Below, piece after piece: positions 50,153-59,889 of a stretch of DNA of 60,688 nt. The DNA is from an uncultured Bacteroidota bacterium. GTDB taxonomy: Bacteria; Bacteroidota; Bacteroidia; Bacteroidales; P3. Location of the stretch: assembly GCA_902775135.1 (NCBI GenBank), contig CACYKY010000013.1, forward strand, positions 1 through 60,688. The letters run 5' to 3'. The notes below the pieces were generated by a model. That model had not been told where the DNA came from. It worked only from the letters and a program-made list of their open reading frames with translations, and did not search any database. Each line of letters opens with the position of its first letter. Position 1 is the stretch's first letter. The position numbers and the translations under genes are program-made.

Positions 50153-51139
50153 ATGAAACCCTCTGAAATACTACAGCATATCCAGAAAGTCGAATCCATG
50201 TATCATTACGGTGGACGCTACAAGACGGCTTATGCCCTCGTCTGCACCCTTCCCGACAGAGAACTGATGCAATATGTCGAGATGCAAAGATTCCCCGACT
50301 TTCTCATCAGGATCATCAAGCGTCGGGGAATCGAGAAGCCATTCTTGGTTCGTCAGAAAAGCACCGTCAGCCGTATGCTCAGGCAACTGTTGGCACCCGA
50401 CTGTACAAACAAGACGGCTCTTCGCGAGGGACTGAAGATGCGTTACAGATTCGTGCCCACAAACTATCAACATAAGATACTTCACTCTATGTTGTCGCAG
50501 GGCACAAAAAAGGAACGGTTGTGGGCCTATACGCGTTTGGATTGGCACTGGGACGATGATTTCATCCTGCCAATAGAAACCTGTTTTTGGAAGTATCACG
50601 AAGTGGAGAGCGCCTCACTCATCGTAAGGAATTTCCCTCTCGACTTTGTCTACGAGCACCATGAAAGACTTGCTGCTTTTGCCGGTTGGGGATATGTCAT
50701 GAGGCGCTTGGGCAAAGAGCACCCCGAACTGGTACGGAAGGAGTTGCTCACGCCCGACGAATGGATCCGCACCGTCACACATCTGCACCTGCACGACTAC
50801 AAAGCCGACATCGAAGACCACCTGTATCAATCCATTGCAAACGAGGTCCGTCGACTGCTGGACGGTGACGGCTGGTACCATCATGGTCCTGAGGAAGAAA
50901 GATGCCTCACTTTGAGGAATCTGCCGGGCGTAAGTCTTGCCGTCTGGTCCATGGGGCAGATGGGAATGGCCGATGCCGTCATGCGCTTCATGAAGTACGA
51001 CCAGCAGTATGAATGGCACCTGCCTGGGGAGATGCCGAAAGAGATGGAAGAAGAGATGCTCCGCTCCTGGCTAAGCGACATCTACACCTCCATCGCAGTA
51101 TCCAAACTGGGTTGGCCCTCACTGGAAGCCAAAACATAA
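50153..51139 (+). CDS. Uncharacterised helical protein
   Basis: 328 residues, mostly helical and rich in Tyr, Trp, His and Arg, with no signal peptide or membrane segment. Suggestive short units are KTAYALVCTLPDRELMQYVE, KERLWAYTRLDWHWDDDFILPIETCFWKYHEVESASLIVRNFP and AFAGWGYVMRRLGKEHPELVRKELL, which could be irregular HEAT/TPR-like helical pairs. I recognise no family. It is divergent from the pseudokinase-AAA operon and shares the spacer inverted repeat. It is the last GC-normal gene before the AT-rich island. Confidence 0.75.
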   Translation: MKPSEILQHIQKVESMYHYGGRYKTAYALVCTLPDRELMQYVEMQRFPDFLIRIIKRRGIEKPFLVRQKSTVSRMLRQLLAPDCTNKTALREGLKMRYRFVPTNYQHKILHSMLSQGTKKERLWAYTRLDWHWDDDFILPIETCFWKYHEVESASLIVRNFPLDFVYEHHERLAAFAGWGYVMRRLGKEHPELVRKELLTPDEWIRTVTHLHLHDYKADIEDHLYQSIANEVRRLLDGDGWYHHGPEEERCLTLRNLPGVSLAVWSMGQMGMADAVMRFMKYDQQYEWHLPGEMPKEMEEEMLRSWLSDIYTSIAVSKLGWPSLEAKT

Positions 51140-51185
51140 CTGCCGTCCGTCATTATTTTATGTCGTTAATGACAACACTTCTTTA

Positions 51186-52592
51186 TTACTCGACTCTAAT
51201 GCAAAACATCAGATTCACATTAGTAGGCCTTGTTTCATGACAGTTTTTTTCAACCTCGCCATAGTTTGAATCGGTTATATTACCGACTGGATTATCTTTA
51301 ATGCCGACAGACGCAGCATGGCAATGAGATCCATTAGTCGTTGAGTCAGCCGAATCATCTCCGTCAACATACAACCATTTTAAAACATCAATATCGGAAC
51401 TGAACATCGAGGTGTCTTGTGCTTTTGTTTTTCTTGCCCTAATTGTATGCGTATGTTCTCCATTTGCACTTATTTTAACAGAAAGTCGTTCTGGAACAAA
51501 TTCGTGAGTATGACCCTGTATAGCATGGCCTTGGGAAGAACCAAATTTTCTTGTATCATCTCTATCGTCCCACCCTCTAATAAACTGCCCTTTTAGATTT
51601 GGTATACAAAAATCTTTCTCTCCATCACCACCGAAAACATTGCCAATGACCTCAAATAGCTTTTGGTATTTGCTAATAGATAGTTTTGCACCATCGCACA
51701 TTAACCATCCGTCTGGAGGATTGGAATATGCAAATGTCTGTATTGTGCCAATTGGGCATATTTCGTCTTTCATTTTTTTGATTTCTTCTTTAAAATCTTT
51801 TCTGAGTTCCAAATACGCTCTGTTATCCATTTCAAAAATCTTGTTTATTAAATTAAAATTACTTGCTTCGATTATTTCTGTGTTTTTTACATCAGAATCT
51901 AACAAGCCATAGTCGCGAAAGGCATTTAAATAGCGACACACCTCGCCATCTTGATCACCCATAATGGCAAACCAATACCACATCAGATTTACTATTGGCA
52001 TAATAATATCATCGAAGGGGTATTTTAAGGGCTTGTAAAACTTAATACATTCAGCGTCTCTCTTAGCAATGTTTAGATTATCAGAATGTGATGGAAGCCA
52101 TTTTTCAGAAGAGGAATCAGAACAATTCAAAATAATATAATAGGGAATATTATTTTTTTTTAGTATTTGAATGTTTTTAAAGTAAGAACTTTCTTCTTCG
52201 ATTGCCTTGTAATTGGTCATCACAACAATTGCATAATCAAGGTTGTGTATAAATCCTTCAGACATTTGGTTGTCTTTTTCGTCAAAACCAAAACCGGGCA
52301 TATCGGTCAATATTGTTGCCTTCAGAAAATTGTTCTTCAAGAAAACGTCAACCTCTTTTATGTCTTTCCGATTATCTATACCGTTTAAATCAGTGGAAAC
52401 AATATGTTCCCTTTGTCCTATGTCATTAATTAATTCTATATGTTCGAATTCACTATACCTATAATTGACAATAGAGTGAGTTGTCGAGACACCTTCGCCA
52501 ACCTTCGCTATTGGGCATCCCAACAAGCAATTAATCAATGTTGATTTCCCTGATTGGAAATCTCCAACAAGTCCGAAATGAAGTATTCCCAT
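51186..52592 (-). CDS. Small GTPase fused to a phage tail-collar domain
   Basis: 468 residues. The N-terminal P-loop GTPase starts at once: G1 GDFQSGKS (10-17), G2 around Thr37/38, G3 DMPG (97-100), G4 NCSD (156-159). A helical region (residues 200-275) follows. Residues about 279-345 match the phage tail-collar/microcystin-dependent protein domain: CPIGTIQTFAYSNPPDGWLMCDG, CIPNLKGQFIRGWDD, then GSSQGHAIQGHTHEF. The His/Gly-rich remainder (THTIRARKTK, CHETRPTNVNLMFCIRVE) fits the distal part of a fibre. It is the last gene of the AT-rich operon, 3 nt after the dynamin-like gene. Confidence 0.85.
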   Translation of the reverse strand: MGILHFGLVGDFQSGKSTLINCLLGCPIAKVGEGVSTTHSIVNYRYSEFEHIELINDIGQREHIVSTDLNGIDNRKDIKEVDVFLKNNFLKATILTDMPGFGFDEKDNQMSEGFIHNLDYAIVVMTNYKAIEEESSYFKNIQILKKNNIPYYIILNCSDSSSEKWLPSHSDNLNIAKRDAECIKFYKPLKYPFDDIIMPIVNLMWYWFAIMGDQDGEVCRYLNAFRDYGLLDSDVKNTEIIEASNFNLINKIFEMDNRAYLELRKDFKEEIKKMKDEICPIGTIQTFAYSNPPDGWLMCDGAKLSISKYQKLFEVIGNVFGGDGEKDFCIPNLKGQFIRGWDDRDDTRKFGSSQGHAIQGHTHEFVPERLSVKISANGEHTHTIRARKTKAQDTSMFSSDIDVLKWLYVDGDDSADSTTNGSHCHAASVGIKDNPVGNITDSNYGEVEKNCHETRPTNVNLMFCIRVE

Positions 52593-52595
52593 AAC

Positions 52596-55292
52596 CTATA
52601 ACGAAGATAAAAAATCATTGTATAGTTTTTTTTGAGTGTCAAGTTTCGTAATAGAGCCAACGGCTATAAAGCAATTCTCTTCCTTCTTCGGGTCATCAAG
52701 TGACGCTAACGCAAGATCTCGTTTCCGTTGTACCAGTCCCATATCCACACGTAAAAGTTCTTCATAAGTGTTAAGCAAACGTTTTACTTCTGCCTTAATC
52801 ATTCCTTTTATTGATTCCTTTATATTACCATTGTTAAGTTGTTTTTCAACTATAGGTTTTGCTTTCTTCTTAAATTTATTCCTATTCCGTTCTTCTATTG
52901 AGCTTTGTCCCCACAGTCCGCCACCCAGTGCCACCAAACCTGCAACCAGCCACCCTATTGGGCCAGACAATGCCAATGCAATTGCAGCCCCACAAGCAAT
53001 AGCACCTGCTGCGCCCACTGCAACGGCAGCATTATTCAATGATATTACAGCAGATATATCTTTCTGTTCAATTATCATGTTTGCATTCTGATTCTTACTA
53101 TTTATGGAAAATATCTTTGTGTCTTTATAGATAGGGTAGTAGCTCTTCATGTCATTTTTGAAAGCATCATCACTTACAAACAAGGAATTCCATTTATTTG
53201 TTACTTTTAGTTCTATTAAATCAACAGCAGATACAAATATGTTATTAAAATCCACATCTTGATTAGAACTCATTAAATTGTTCCAATACGACACCCTGTC
53301 TTGTAAAACTTTTGTAATACACTCAGATACAATTTTTTCTGTGTATTTACTAAATTTATCTTTGTCACTTTCTAGTTTTTTTAGAGTAGCAGCCTCTGAA
53401 TATATTTTATCACATATTTTATCAGCCATTGTGTCATATACTGATGTGGGGAATAGTTTAGAATAAACTGCGACCGATAGTTTGTCCAATATACCAGATT
53501 GAGAATCAAATAAACAATGATGTACAATATCACTTGCCTCATTGCCAAATTGTTTAATGGAATTCATTCTTTTTTCCCACTGTTCTTCCATTTCATCCCT
53601 ATTGTTTCTATAGGGCTCAATTCTGTGAATCTTAAGATTGTTCTGAATCGTTTTCAATTCATCATTCAACTGTCTGATACCTTTGTCAATAATAATAGAA
53701 ACAGCTTTGTTTCGCTCAATAAAAGCCACGAGAAAGTCCAAGAGCTGATCAAGTCCATTGTTTTTCAATTGTTCATATGAATATTCCCTTACGCAATTTT
53801 TCCATGTATCATCAAAACTGTCAAATACGGTCTCTTCGGTTTTCCCTATTCGAAAATCAAATCTTTTGCTTGGATTAGATATAATAAAGTTTTTAATTGA
53901 GAAATCATCCAGTCGTTTATTATCATATGCCATTTTTATTTTATCCAGATATGCTGCCCGTGCATCATAGGGGATAACATTAAAATCACTCCCCAACGCT
54001 CTTTTAATATTGCTTTGATTGGCTTCATATATCGTACTTGTGTTAGGATGATTACTTATAAGATTATTGGCGACAACCAATTTTCGATGAACATAGTCAC
54101 TATAATTATTCCTTAGTTTTTCTAAGGATTCGTCGATTTGGTTTCCTGACTGTTTCTCTCTTGGAAGAATATACAAAATTGCATCAGCATCTTTCATTGC
54201 ATTTTCTGTAACCTGAGTGTCGTATTCATTGGCAAAAAGTCCAGGACAATCCGTAATAATGCAATTCAATGTTTTTAAAATTGTTGAATCAATATGACAA
54301 TCAATTTGTTTAATGAACACAAATGCGGATTCTAATGCACTAAAATCAGAGATGCCTTTATTAGTCCAACGTTCCATCATTTTTTTCGGGAATTTACCAA
54401 GTGCTTCAATCTCATCAAACATTATTTTTCGACGCATGATCTCTTTTAACTCACTTGATTTCCAATATCTTAATATAATACAACTCAGAATAATAAATTG
54501 ATGGTCTTTTACGTCAACATTATTAATTCGCATTCGTAACACATCAATTTTGTTTAATAAATTCAGTCTTATGACACTATCATCAATATCTAAGTTGTCA
54601 AAATCAATATCTGGACAATAACCTTTTAAATGGTGGAAAATATCATAAAAATCATTTTTTGTTTTCCATTGTATACTAATATCTTTTTTTTCAGAATACG
54701 ATACGGTCAGAGGTACAGCTGATGTTTTTGCACCTTTCCCAATAGCCCCAAGTTGCATTCCCTCGCACAATGCATTTAATGTCGTTGTTTTCCCCGACTG
54801 GTATTCCCCCATAAGAAGTATTGTATATTTATCGTTCTCGCATCGGTCAACAATATTGTGAAGGGACTCAAGGTGCGCTTCATAACTCTCGATTATAGAA
54901 ACTTCTTCTGGTTTTTCTCCCGCCCATTTTACTTCTTCTGCAATTTCATTTTTTGCCAACTCTGCCAAATTGTTCTTTGCCGAAACATAGTCAAATGGTT
55001 CATTATATTTTATCTCGTCATCCGTTTTTATTGTTGATTCAACTGCATCTAACAGATCGTCCTGAAACTCTTTTATTAAAGCAAATATATGCTGTCTTTC
55101 TTTCGACAATGCCAAGTCTTCTTTACAACTTTGGATGATATTAGCATCTCGAATAACATTATCTCTTATTACACTGGCGAGTTCAAGACATTCTCTGACA
55201 CTATAATATTTTTGATTTCTTTTTAGGAGGTTCAACTTCTCAAATGCATCTGACATTTTGTTAGAAGCACATTTGGTTTCATTATTAATCAT
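52596..55292 (-). CDS. Dynamin-like GTPase with C-terminal membrane hairpin
   Basis: 898 residues. After about 150 helical residues comes the GTPase: G1 GEYQSGKT (162-169), G2 near Thr190, G3 DCPG (348-351), with ADAILYILPREKQSGNQ after it. The spacing between G2 and G3 is unusually long. Helical stalk regions follow (residues 500-740). Residues about 745-785 are two linked hydrophobic segments (AAVAVGAAGAIACGAAIALALSGPIGWLVAGLVALGGGLWG), then a basic and helical end. This is the bacterial dynamin-like protein layout. A membrane-remodelling role is inferred from the family. Confidence 0.88.
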   Translation of the reverse strand: MINNETKCASNKMSDAFEKLNLLKRNQKYYSVRECLELASVIRDNVIRDANIIQSCKEDLALSKERQHIFALIKEFQDDLLDAVESTIKTDDEIKYNEPFDYVSAKNNLAELAKNEIAEEVKWAGEKPEEVSIIESYEAHLESLHNIVDRCENDKYTILLMGEYQSGKTTTLNALCEGMQLGAIGKGAKTSAVPLTVSYSEKKDISIQWKTKNDFYDIFHHLKGYCPDIDFDNLDIDDSVIRLNLLNKIDVLRMRINNVDVKDHQFIILSCIILRYWKSSELKEIMRRKIMFDEIEALGKFPKKMMERWTNKGISDFSALESAFVFIKQIDCHIDSTILKTLNCIITDCPGLFANEYDTQVTENAMKDADAILYILPREKQSGNQIDESLEKLRNNYSDYVHRKLVVANNLISNHPNTSTIYEANQSNIKRALGSDFNVIPYDARAAYLDKIKMAYDNKRLDDFSIKNFIISNPSKRFDFRIGKTEETVFDSFDDTWKNCVREYSYEQLKNNGLDQLLDFLVAFIERNKAVSIIIDKGIRQLNDELKTIQNNLKIHRIEPYRNNRDEMEEQWEKRMNSIKQFGNEASDIVHHCLFDSQSGILDKLSVAVYSKLFPTSVYDTMADKICDKIYSEAATLKKLESDKDKFSKYTEKIVSECITKVLQDRVSYWNNLMSSNQDVDFNNIFVSAVDLIELKVTNKWNSLFVSDDAFKNDMKSYYPIYKDTKIFSINSKNQNANMIIEQKDISAVISLNNAAVAVGAAGAIACGAAIALALSGPIGWLVAGLVALGGGLWGQSSIEERNRNKFKKKAKPIVEKQLNNGNIKESIKGMIKAEVKRLLNTYEELLRVDMGLVQRKRDLALASLDDPKKEENCFIAVGSITKLDTQKKLYNDFLSSL

Positions 55293-55360
55293 ATGGCTAC
55301 TTATTAAAACAATATCAACTGGTTACATGTTACAATTATTATATTGCCACAGCTAAAAAA

Positions 55361-56650
55361 TTACCAAAGTTTGATTTTTCTACTAATTATATCTGTTAAT
55401 TCTTTACATACGACTAGATTTCTGCTGACACTTGCAATAGAGACCATGTCGGAAATCAAATCCATATCTTCATTGTCCAAATAGCGAACATCAATAGCCG
55501 AAAGCGAATCTACCACATTTCCTGTTCGAGCCTCATATATGGATTTAGCAGTATCACGTATCATTTTTACCGAAGTATCACCACATTGGGTTAATGTCAC
55601 CACTGAGTCCAAAAAATTGATACCCCGTTGAGGAAAATTGCACTGATTAATATCTGCGATGTTTTTCAACAAGGTTCTATTCTCGGGTGAAATTGGATAG
55701 GTGCTATTGCCTCCACCCAAAACCAATATTTCATATAGCCCTGCATAAGCGGTGCCATATTCTGTCTTCGTCTGTGTATCGACCGGTATTTGTCCGTTTT
55801 CAAGAAGAAGAGGCAATAAAGGTGACTGATAATAATTTGCCCAATAATACATGTCAATGCACTGGGCCAATGCACATATTGTTAGGGGAAACAATTGCAA
55901 CAGAATGTCTTCTTTCTCCGAATCCAAGTATTTTTGGGGAATATTCTTATAAGCAATCGGTGTCTCTATCTCTGTTGCGATTTCATTACCAATTCCCCAC
56001 ATATTAATCTTTATTTTCAAAATGTTTGTTTCTGGGCCTATCTCAAAATAGGGAGTAATGGTAATTGTCGGGGTAATAATGATTGCTTTAATGTTATCAA
56101 TATCTTCATTGCAGAAAAGATGCTTCTCTTTCCAAATATTGGGATAGTAACAAACGGTATGCAAACTTTGTTGGTTCCATAAAGCAGATATCGTATAACA
56201 TAACATTTCATCGAGAGTAGGCAATATTTTCTGATTAAATACAGAATCATTACTATTGGTCAGAATACAAAAGACCTCTTGGCGAGAATGACCAATCTGT
56301 GTCCCGCAAATTGGAATTACCGATTTGCTTATGATATACGGACTGATTTTTAGCGGGTAATGAGACTTTAGGGATTCTGTATGCGCTATTTTACTAAACG
56401 AACCAATAAGTTCCTGATCAATTTTGTTTAGTCTTTCAACATGACCATCTTCTTCTATTTGCAGTTGAAGTTCGCAAGATCGTTTGAATTTCTCATAATC
56501 ACGTTTAAGGCTATCTGTTTGAGAGCTTGCTTTAAACTCCTGCTTTCGCCGGTTAATCGCTTCTAAATTCTTGCGACTATAACACTGATTATATATAGAG
56601 ACACCTGCCTGAAGTGCCATCGTAACGAGTGTACCTACTACGACGCTCAT
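55361..56650 (-). CDS. Membrane-anchored coiled-coil protein, unknown (island gene 4)
   Basis: 429 residues. An N-terminal hydrophobic segment (MSVVVGTLVTMALQAGVSIY) is followed by a predicted coiled coil rich in K, E, Q and R (residues about 25-85), then a large globular domain with ISPYIISKSVIPICGTQIGHSRQEVFCI, IIITPTITITPYFEIGP and PLTICALAQCIDMYYWANYY. No known motif. The layout (short N-terminal hydrophobic stretch, coiled coil, globular domain) is like the next gene upstream, 56654. A structural or scaffold role at the membrane is inference. Confidence 0.7.
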   Translation of the reverse strand: MSVVVGTLVTMALQAGVSIYNQCYSRKNLEAINRRKQEFKASSQTDSLKRDYEKFKRSCELQLQIEEDGHVERLNKIDQELIGSFSKIAHTESLKSHYPLKISPYIISKSVIPICGTQIGHSRQEVFCILTNSNDSVFNQKILPTLDEMLCYTISALWNQQSLHTVCYYPNIWKEKHLFCNEDIDNIKAIIITPTITITPYFEIGPETNILKIKINMWGIGNEIATEIETPIAYKNIPQKYLDSEKEDILLQLFPLTICALAQCIDMYYWANYYQSPLLPLLLENGQIPVDTQTKTEYGTAYAGLYEILVLGGGNSTYPISPENRTLLKNIADINQCNFPQRGINFLDSVVTLTQCGDTSVKMIRDTAKSIYEARTGNVVDSLSAIDVRYLDNEDMDLISDMVSIASVSRNLVVCKELTDIISRKIKLW

Positions 56651-56653
56651 GTC

Positions 56654-57703
56654 TTACATTTTTAACTGGTTAATAGCTTCTCTTGCCAAATCGCTCACGC
56701 GGCTCCAATTTTTCTCGTCCTCAGATATTAAATTACCTATATTGTATTTTGCAGTGGTAACTTCCATACTACTCAATGAAGAATATTCCTTTTGGGCAAA
56801 ATCAATAAGACTTGGATGAGTTTTGAGTGATATGTTTTTCTTTTCCGCAAAAGATGGAAACAATGGCTTGAAATAGTTCTCTAATAACAAATGAGTATCA
56901 TTCAAAACCATAGCAATTGTTGCATAAGAACAATTTATTTCCGCTTTTTTCTTTGAAGAATAATCTTTGTCATTCACCATTCTCATCTCGTTGTAGTCCA
57001 ATTCGAGCACTTTTTTTTGCATGGGGAAAAGCGAATCTTGATTCCAATATCCAATTGAAATGGATAGTTTGTCTTTCTCCTTATCAAACCTGGGTATTAA
57101 AACAACAGCCGGCATATTACTCATCAGGGCAAAGATATTCGCCAATGCAGGGCCACCAATTACTGTATTATCGTCTTTGAATCTATAAACATTATTTATA
57201 AGTCCTGATTCTTTCAGTTCTACAGATAACATATCAACCATCTGAGAATAAATCACATCCAATTGCTTGGATTCTCCAATATAATGTTTCCCTACAACAA
57301 TATTTAACGGAGTTGTTTCAACCGAACTCATTGCTTTTCTTTTCTCAATGATAGCCTCTGCTGATATATGAAGTGGCCAATCCTTGATGAACATTTTCAA
57401 ATCTTCCTTCATCAAGTCGTTTTCCAGCTTCTTTGATGCCTCACTTCTCGCGAATTCCCTTTGTCTCTGTTTGAGCCACAATTTAAAAGCCCTATCTTCA
57501 GCCTCCTTTTGGTCTTCGTATAATTCTTTCTGTCTCTGCAACTCTCGCTGAAAAACCTCGTCTTTTCTAGCATTCTCGATAGAATTTTTTATGTTTTGTT
57601 TTCCATTCACAAGAGACAGAATGGAGCTAGTTATAAAAAACCAGCTACAACCGGATGCTTGAACAGAGATCATCGATTCCCCTAATGGTGTACGTTCTAA
57701 CAT
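56654..57703 (-). CDS. Membrane-anchored coiled-coil protein, unknown (island gene 3)
   Basis: 349 residues. Hydrophobic stretch near the N-terminus (CSWFFITSSILSLVN), then a long charged coiled coil (NARKDEVFQRELQRQKELYEDQKEAEDRAFKLWLKQRQREFARSEASKKLENDL, residues about 40-98), then a globular part with WPLHISAEAI, IGGPALANIFALMSNMPAVVLIPRF and LSISIGYWNQDSLF. Its partner at 55361 has the same topology and a similar internal phrase (PLKISPYII), suggesting distant homology. It is separated by 3 nt from 55361 and 11 nt from the protease gene. Function unknown. Confidence 0.7.
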   Translation of the reverse strand: MLERTPLGESMISVQASGCSWFFITSSILSLVNGKQNIKNSIENARKDEVFQRELQRQKELYEDQKEAEDRAFKLWLKQRQREFARSEASKKLENDLMKEDLKMFIKDWPLHISAEAIIEKRKAMSSVETTPLNIVVGKHYIGESKQLDVIYSQMVDMLSVELKESGLINNVYRFKDDNTVIGGPALANIFALMSNMPAVVLIPRFDKEKDKLSISIGYWNQDSLFPMQKKVLELDYNEMRMVNDKDYSSKKKAEINCSYATIAMVLNDTHLLLENYFKPLFPSFAEKKNISLKTHPSLIDFAQKEYSSLSSMEVTTAKYNIGNLISEDEKNWSRVSDLAREAINQLKM

Positions 57704-57714
57704 AGTATTAATTT

Positions 57715-59109
57715 TTATTGTTCATCAGAGTCATAATCATCCACATAAGTCGGATTATCGTCATTCTCTGTAGAGGAATCTGGCTCATCCTCAACAATAC
57801 ATGTAATCTCTCCTTCTTGCTCAGGTGTGTCCTCGGATGACCACCCTGGTTCATCCTCCCCATAATACGGATGGTCTTCGGTGTTTTCATAAACAATTTT
57901 TGTACTGCCTGCATCCTCTATATTAGAATGGTTTTCCCCAAGACTGCCCACATCTATACAATGATCTTCATCATCGTAAATTGGCTGAAAATCTCTATAT
58001 TCAGAATAATAACTATCAGTCAAAACAAAATGGTTTTCAAGACCATCTGGCATTTCAATCATCGAGGGAATAAACTCCGTATTGAATCCGGATGGTTCCA
58101 TTTCATGAGTATGGTAATTGTATTGATATGGAGCAGGGATAGTTGTTGATACCATTTGAAAATGTCCGTCCGACCAAGCATTCTGAAAATCCTTAAGGCT
58201 GTATTCTATACAAACATTGCCATCTCCAGAATCTATCAGTACAACCTTAACATCAGAAAGGTCGCGAGGATTCACGTTGACACCTGCAACAACAAGAGCG
58301 TGATTCGCCCCCTCGATTCCTTTAATGTTTTGAATAGTATCATTTACCTTGTTAACCGCTTCGCCAAATAGTTTTTTAAAAATATTAGGTTCGTTTTTTA
58401 CCCATAATTCCTCTGCATCAAGACTAACAATGACTCGATGACCAGCCTTCAATTCTGCAACAATGTCAAAAATTGTAGCATTTTCAGTTCTAACAGTCTG
58501 GATCCCGCATTCATCCATAAGATTACCTATGTATTCTTTAGGGGTTCCTCCATTCATTGGGTCTGGATCAAACCAACCATGCTCAGTTGCATATTCCACA
58601 AGCACATCCTTGGGTATGATGATTCCATAGTCCCGTAAAATTATTTCTTGACTACGAATAGCGCAAGTATTGTCAAAGCCTTGCCAAATATTAGGGTCAA
58701 ATTTGTTCAACTCATTATTTGGCTCATATCCATAATTTTTTTTCTCTGTCATATTCTCTGCATTTTGTGTATTGTTAGATGATGCTGATTCTATGTTTTT
58801 TACTTCGACTTGATATCCTTCTTGGCTATATGGATTCTCATCAGTCCAAAATCTATAACCATTTACTGAAAAAGAATCCATATTTTCTATCTCTGGCAGT
58901 TCAAAGTCCATTCCTACAATCTCATCGGGGAGTTGCAAATCCTTTTCGTCAAAAGATGCCATTGTATCGTCAAGTACTGTAGTGGCGCCCAAAATCTCAT
59001 GAATAGCCTCGTTGTCTGCTGCCAGTCGAGTAATTTGCTGCACCTCGTTTTCTGGCAGGTTGCCGTCGAAAAATGCCGCCAGCTTCTCTATACTGGGGAA
59101 ATTATCCAT
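57715..59109 (-). CDS. C39-like cysteine protease with anti-sigma-like N-terminus
   Basis: 464 residues. Residues 1-55 (SIEKLAAFFDGNLPENEVQQITRLAADNEAIHEIL) resemble the N-terminal helices of ZAS-type anti-sigma factors without the zinc cysteines. The middle is a papain/C39-like fold: Gln143, Cys149 in DNTCAIRSQEIILRDYGI, a GGTPKEYIGNLM segment, His270 in GANHALVVAGV and Asp293 in VVLIDSGDG. That gives a plausible Gln-Cys-His-Asp set. The last 120 residues are very acidic and Ser-rich with no fold evident. It overlaps the sigma gene by 8 bp, as expected for an anti-sigma partner. Confidence 0.82.
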   Translation of the reverse strand: MDNFPSIEKLAAFFDGNLPENEVQQITRLAADNEAIHEILGATTVLDDTMASFDEKDLQLPDEIVGMDFELPEIENMDSFSVNGYRFWTDENPYSQEGYQVEVKNIESASSNNTQNAENMTEKKNYGYEPNNELNKFDPNIWQGFDNTCAIRSQEIILRDYGIIIPKDVLVEYATEHGWFDPDPMNGGTPKEYIGNLMDECGIQTVRTENATIFDIVAELKAGHRVIVSLDAEELWVKNEPNIFKKLFGEAVNKVNDTIQNIKGIEGANHALVVAGVNVNPRDLSDVKVVLIDSGDGNVCIEYSLKDFQNAWSDGHFQMVSTTIPAPYQYNYHTHEMEPSGFNTEFIPSMIEMPDGLENHFVLTDSYYSEYRDFQPIYDDEDHCIDVGSLGENHSNIEDAGSTKIVYENTEDHPYYGEDEPGWSSEDTPEQEGEITCIVEDEPDSSTENDDNPTYVDDYDSDEQ

Positions 59110-59809
59110 GATACTCCTCCTTTCTTCTAACTTCTTCGTATTGTTCTTTGGCGCGTTTGTGCATATTGTAGTAATTTGCCATTGTCAATCCTAATTCTTT
59201 GGCGGTCTCCTCGTTGGTCATCTGTTCCAAATAGCGCAGGCGGATAAGTCTACGATAACTATCGTTGTGCATCATATCCAGCAATACTTCCACATCAGCA
59301 CGGTTCATTCGATTATAATCCAACCCTATGGATGCGGATTTGTCAACAATTCTATCAATACCGTAATCATCTTTTTCGTCATTTGTTACATGACTATGTA
59401 GAGGCTCATAGGTGGGCATCCGTTTCATCAGCTTATATTTCCTATAGCAAAAGGTTAGGCATACTGCTTTCAGCCAACTGGTCAATGTGCTTTCTCCCCT
59501 GAAGTTCTCCATCTGACAACGTCCGGTGGTTTTGCTCGGTGCAATGACAAGGATATAAATCTCGTCCATAAATTCTTTGCAGCACTTGCAGTCGGTATAG
59601 TAGTTGTCGTATATAGACTTGAATAAGGGGTAGCATTGCTCATAGTAATAGCGACGCGTGACAGCTTCATCCCTTTTGATAAGGGATTTTGCTATCTGTA
59701 TATCGTCTGTATATATCTTCTGCGTTGCCATTCTGGTTTGTAATAGTCTATGGATATTTTTAGCCTCCTTGAACTCTCGGCGATTGGCGAACATATGTGA
59801 AAAAAACAA
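59102..59809 (-). CDS. ECF-like sigma factor heading the island operon
   Basis: 235 residues if started at 59809; the ATG at 59731 (MATQKIYTDDIQIAKSLI) gives a more usual 209-residue sigma. Region 2 (AKSLIKRDEAVTRRYYYEQCYPLFKSIYDNYY, then FRGESTLTSWLKAVCLTFCYRKYKLMKR) and region 4 (LLDMMHNDSYRRLIRLRYLEQMTNEETAKELGLTMANYYNMHKRAKEQY) are clear. It has no close similarity to the two sigma factors at the left end. The promoter at 59881 is of the housekeeping TAnnTTTG type. It is the first gene of the six-gene AT-rich operon. Confidence 0.85.
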   Translation of the reverse strand: MFFSHMFANRREFKEAKNIHRLLQTRMATQKIYTDDIQIAKSLIKRDEAVTRRYYYEQCYPLFKSIYDNYYTDCKCCKEFMDEIYILVIAPSKTTGRCQMENFRGESTLTSWLKAVCLTFCYRKYKLMKRMPTYEPLHSHVTNDEKDDYGIDRIVDKSASIGLDYNRMNRADVEVLLDMMHNDSYRRLIRLRYLEQMTNEETAKELGLTMANYYNMHKRAKEQYEEVRRKEEYHG

Positions 59810-59880
59810 AGAACTCTTGTTGTGCTGCCGTCACAAATGCTTTCTTCTCAATGTTCAACTTCTCGCGTCGAATTATGGGT

Positions 59881-59889
59881 GCAAAGTTA
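59881..59889 (-). promoter_or_regulatory. TAnnTTTG promoter of the island operon
   Basis: TAACTTTGC on the minus strand, about 70 nt upstream of the first ATG. Confidence 0.6.
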
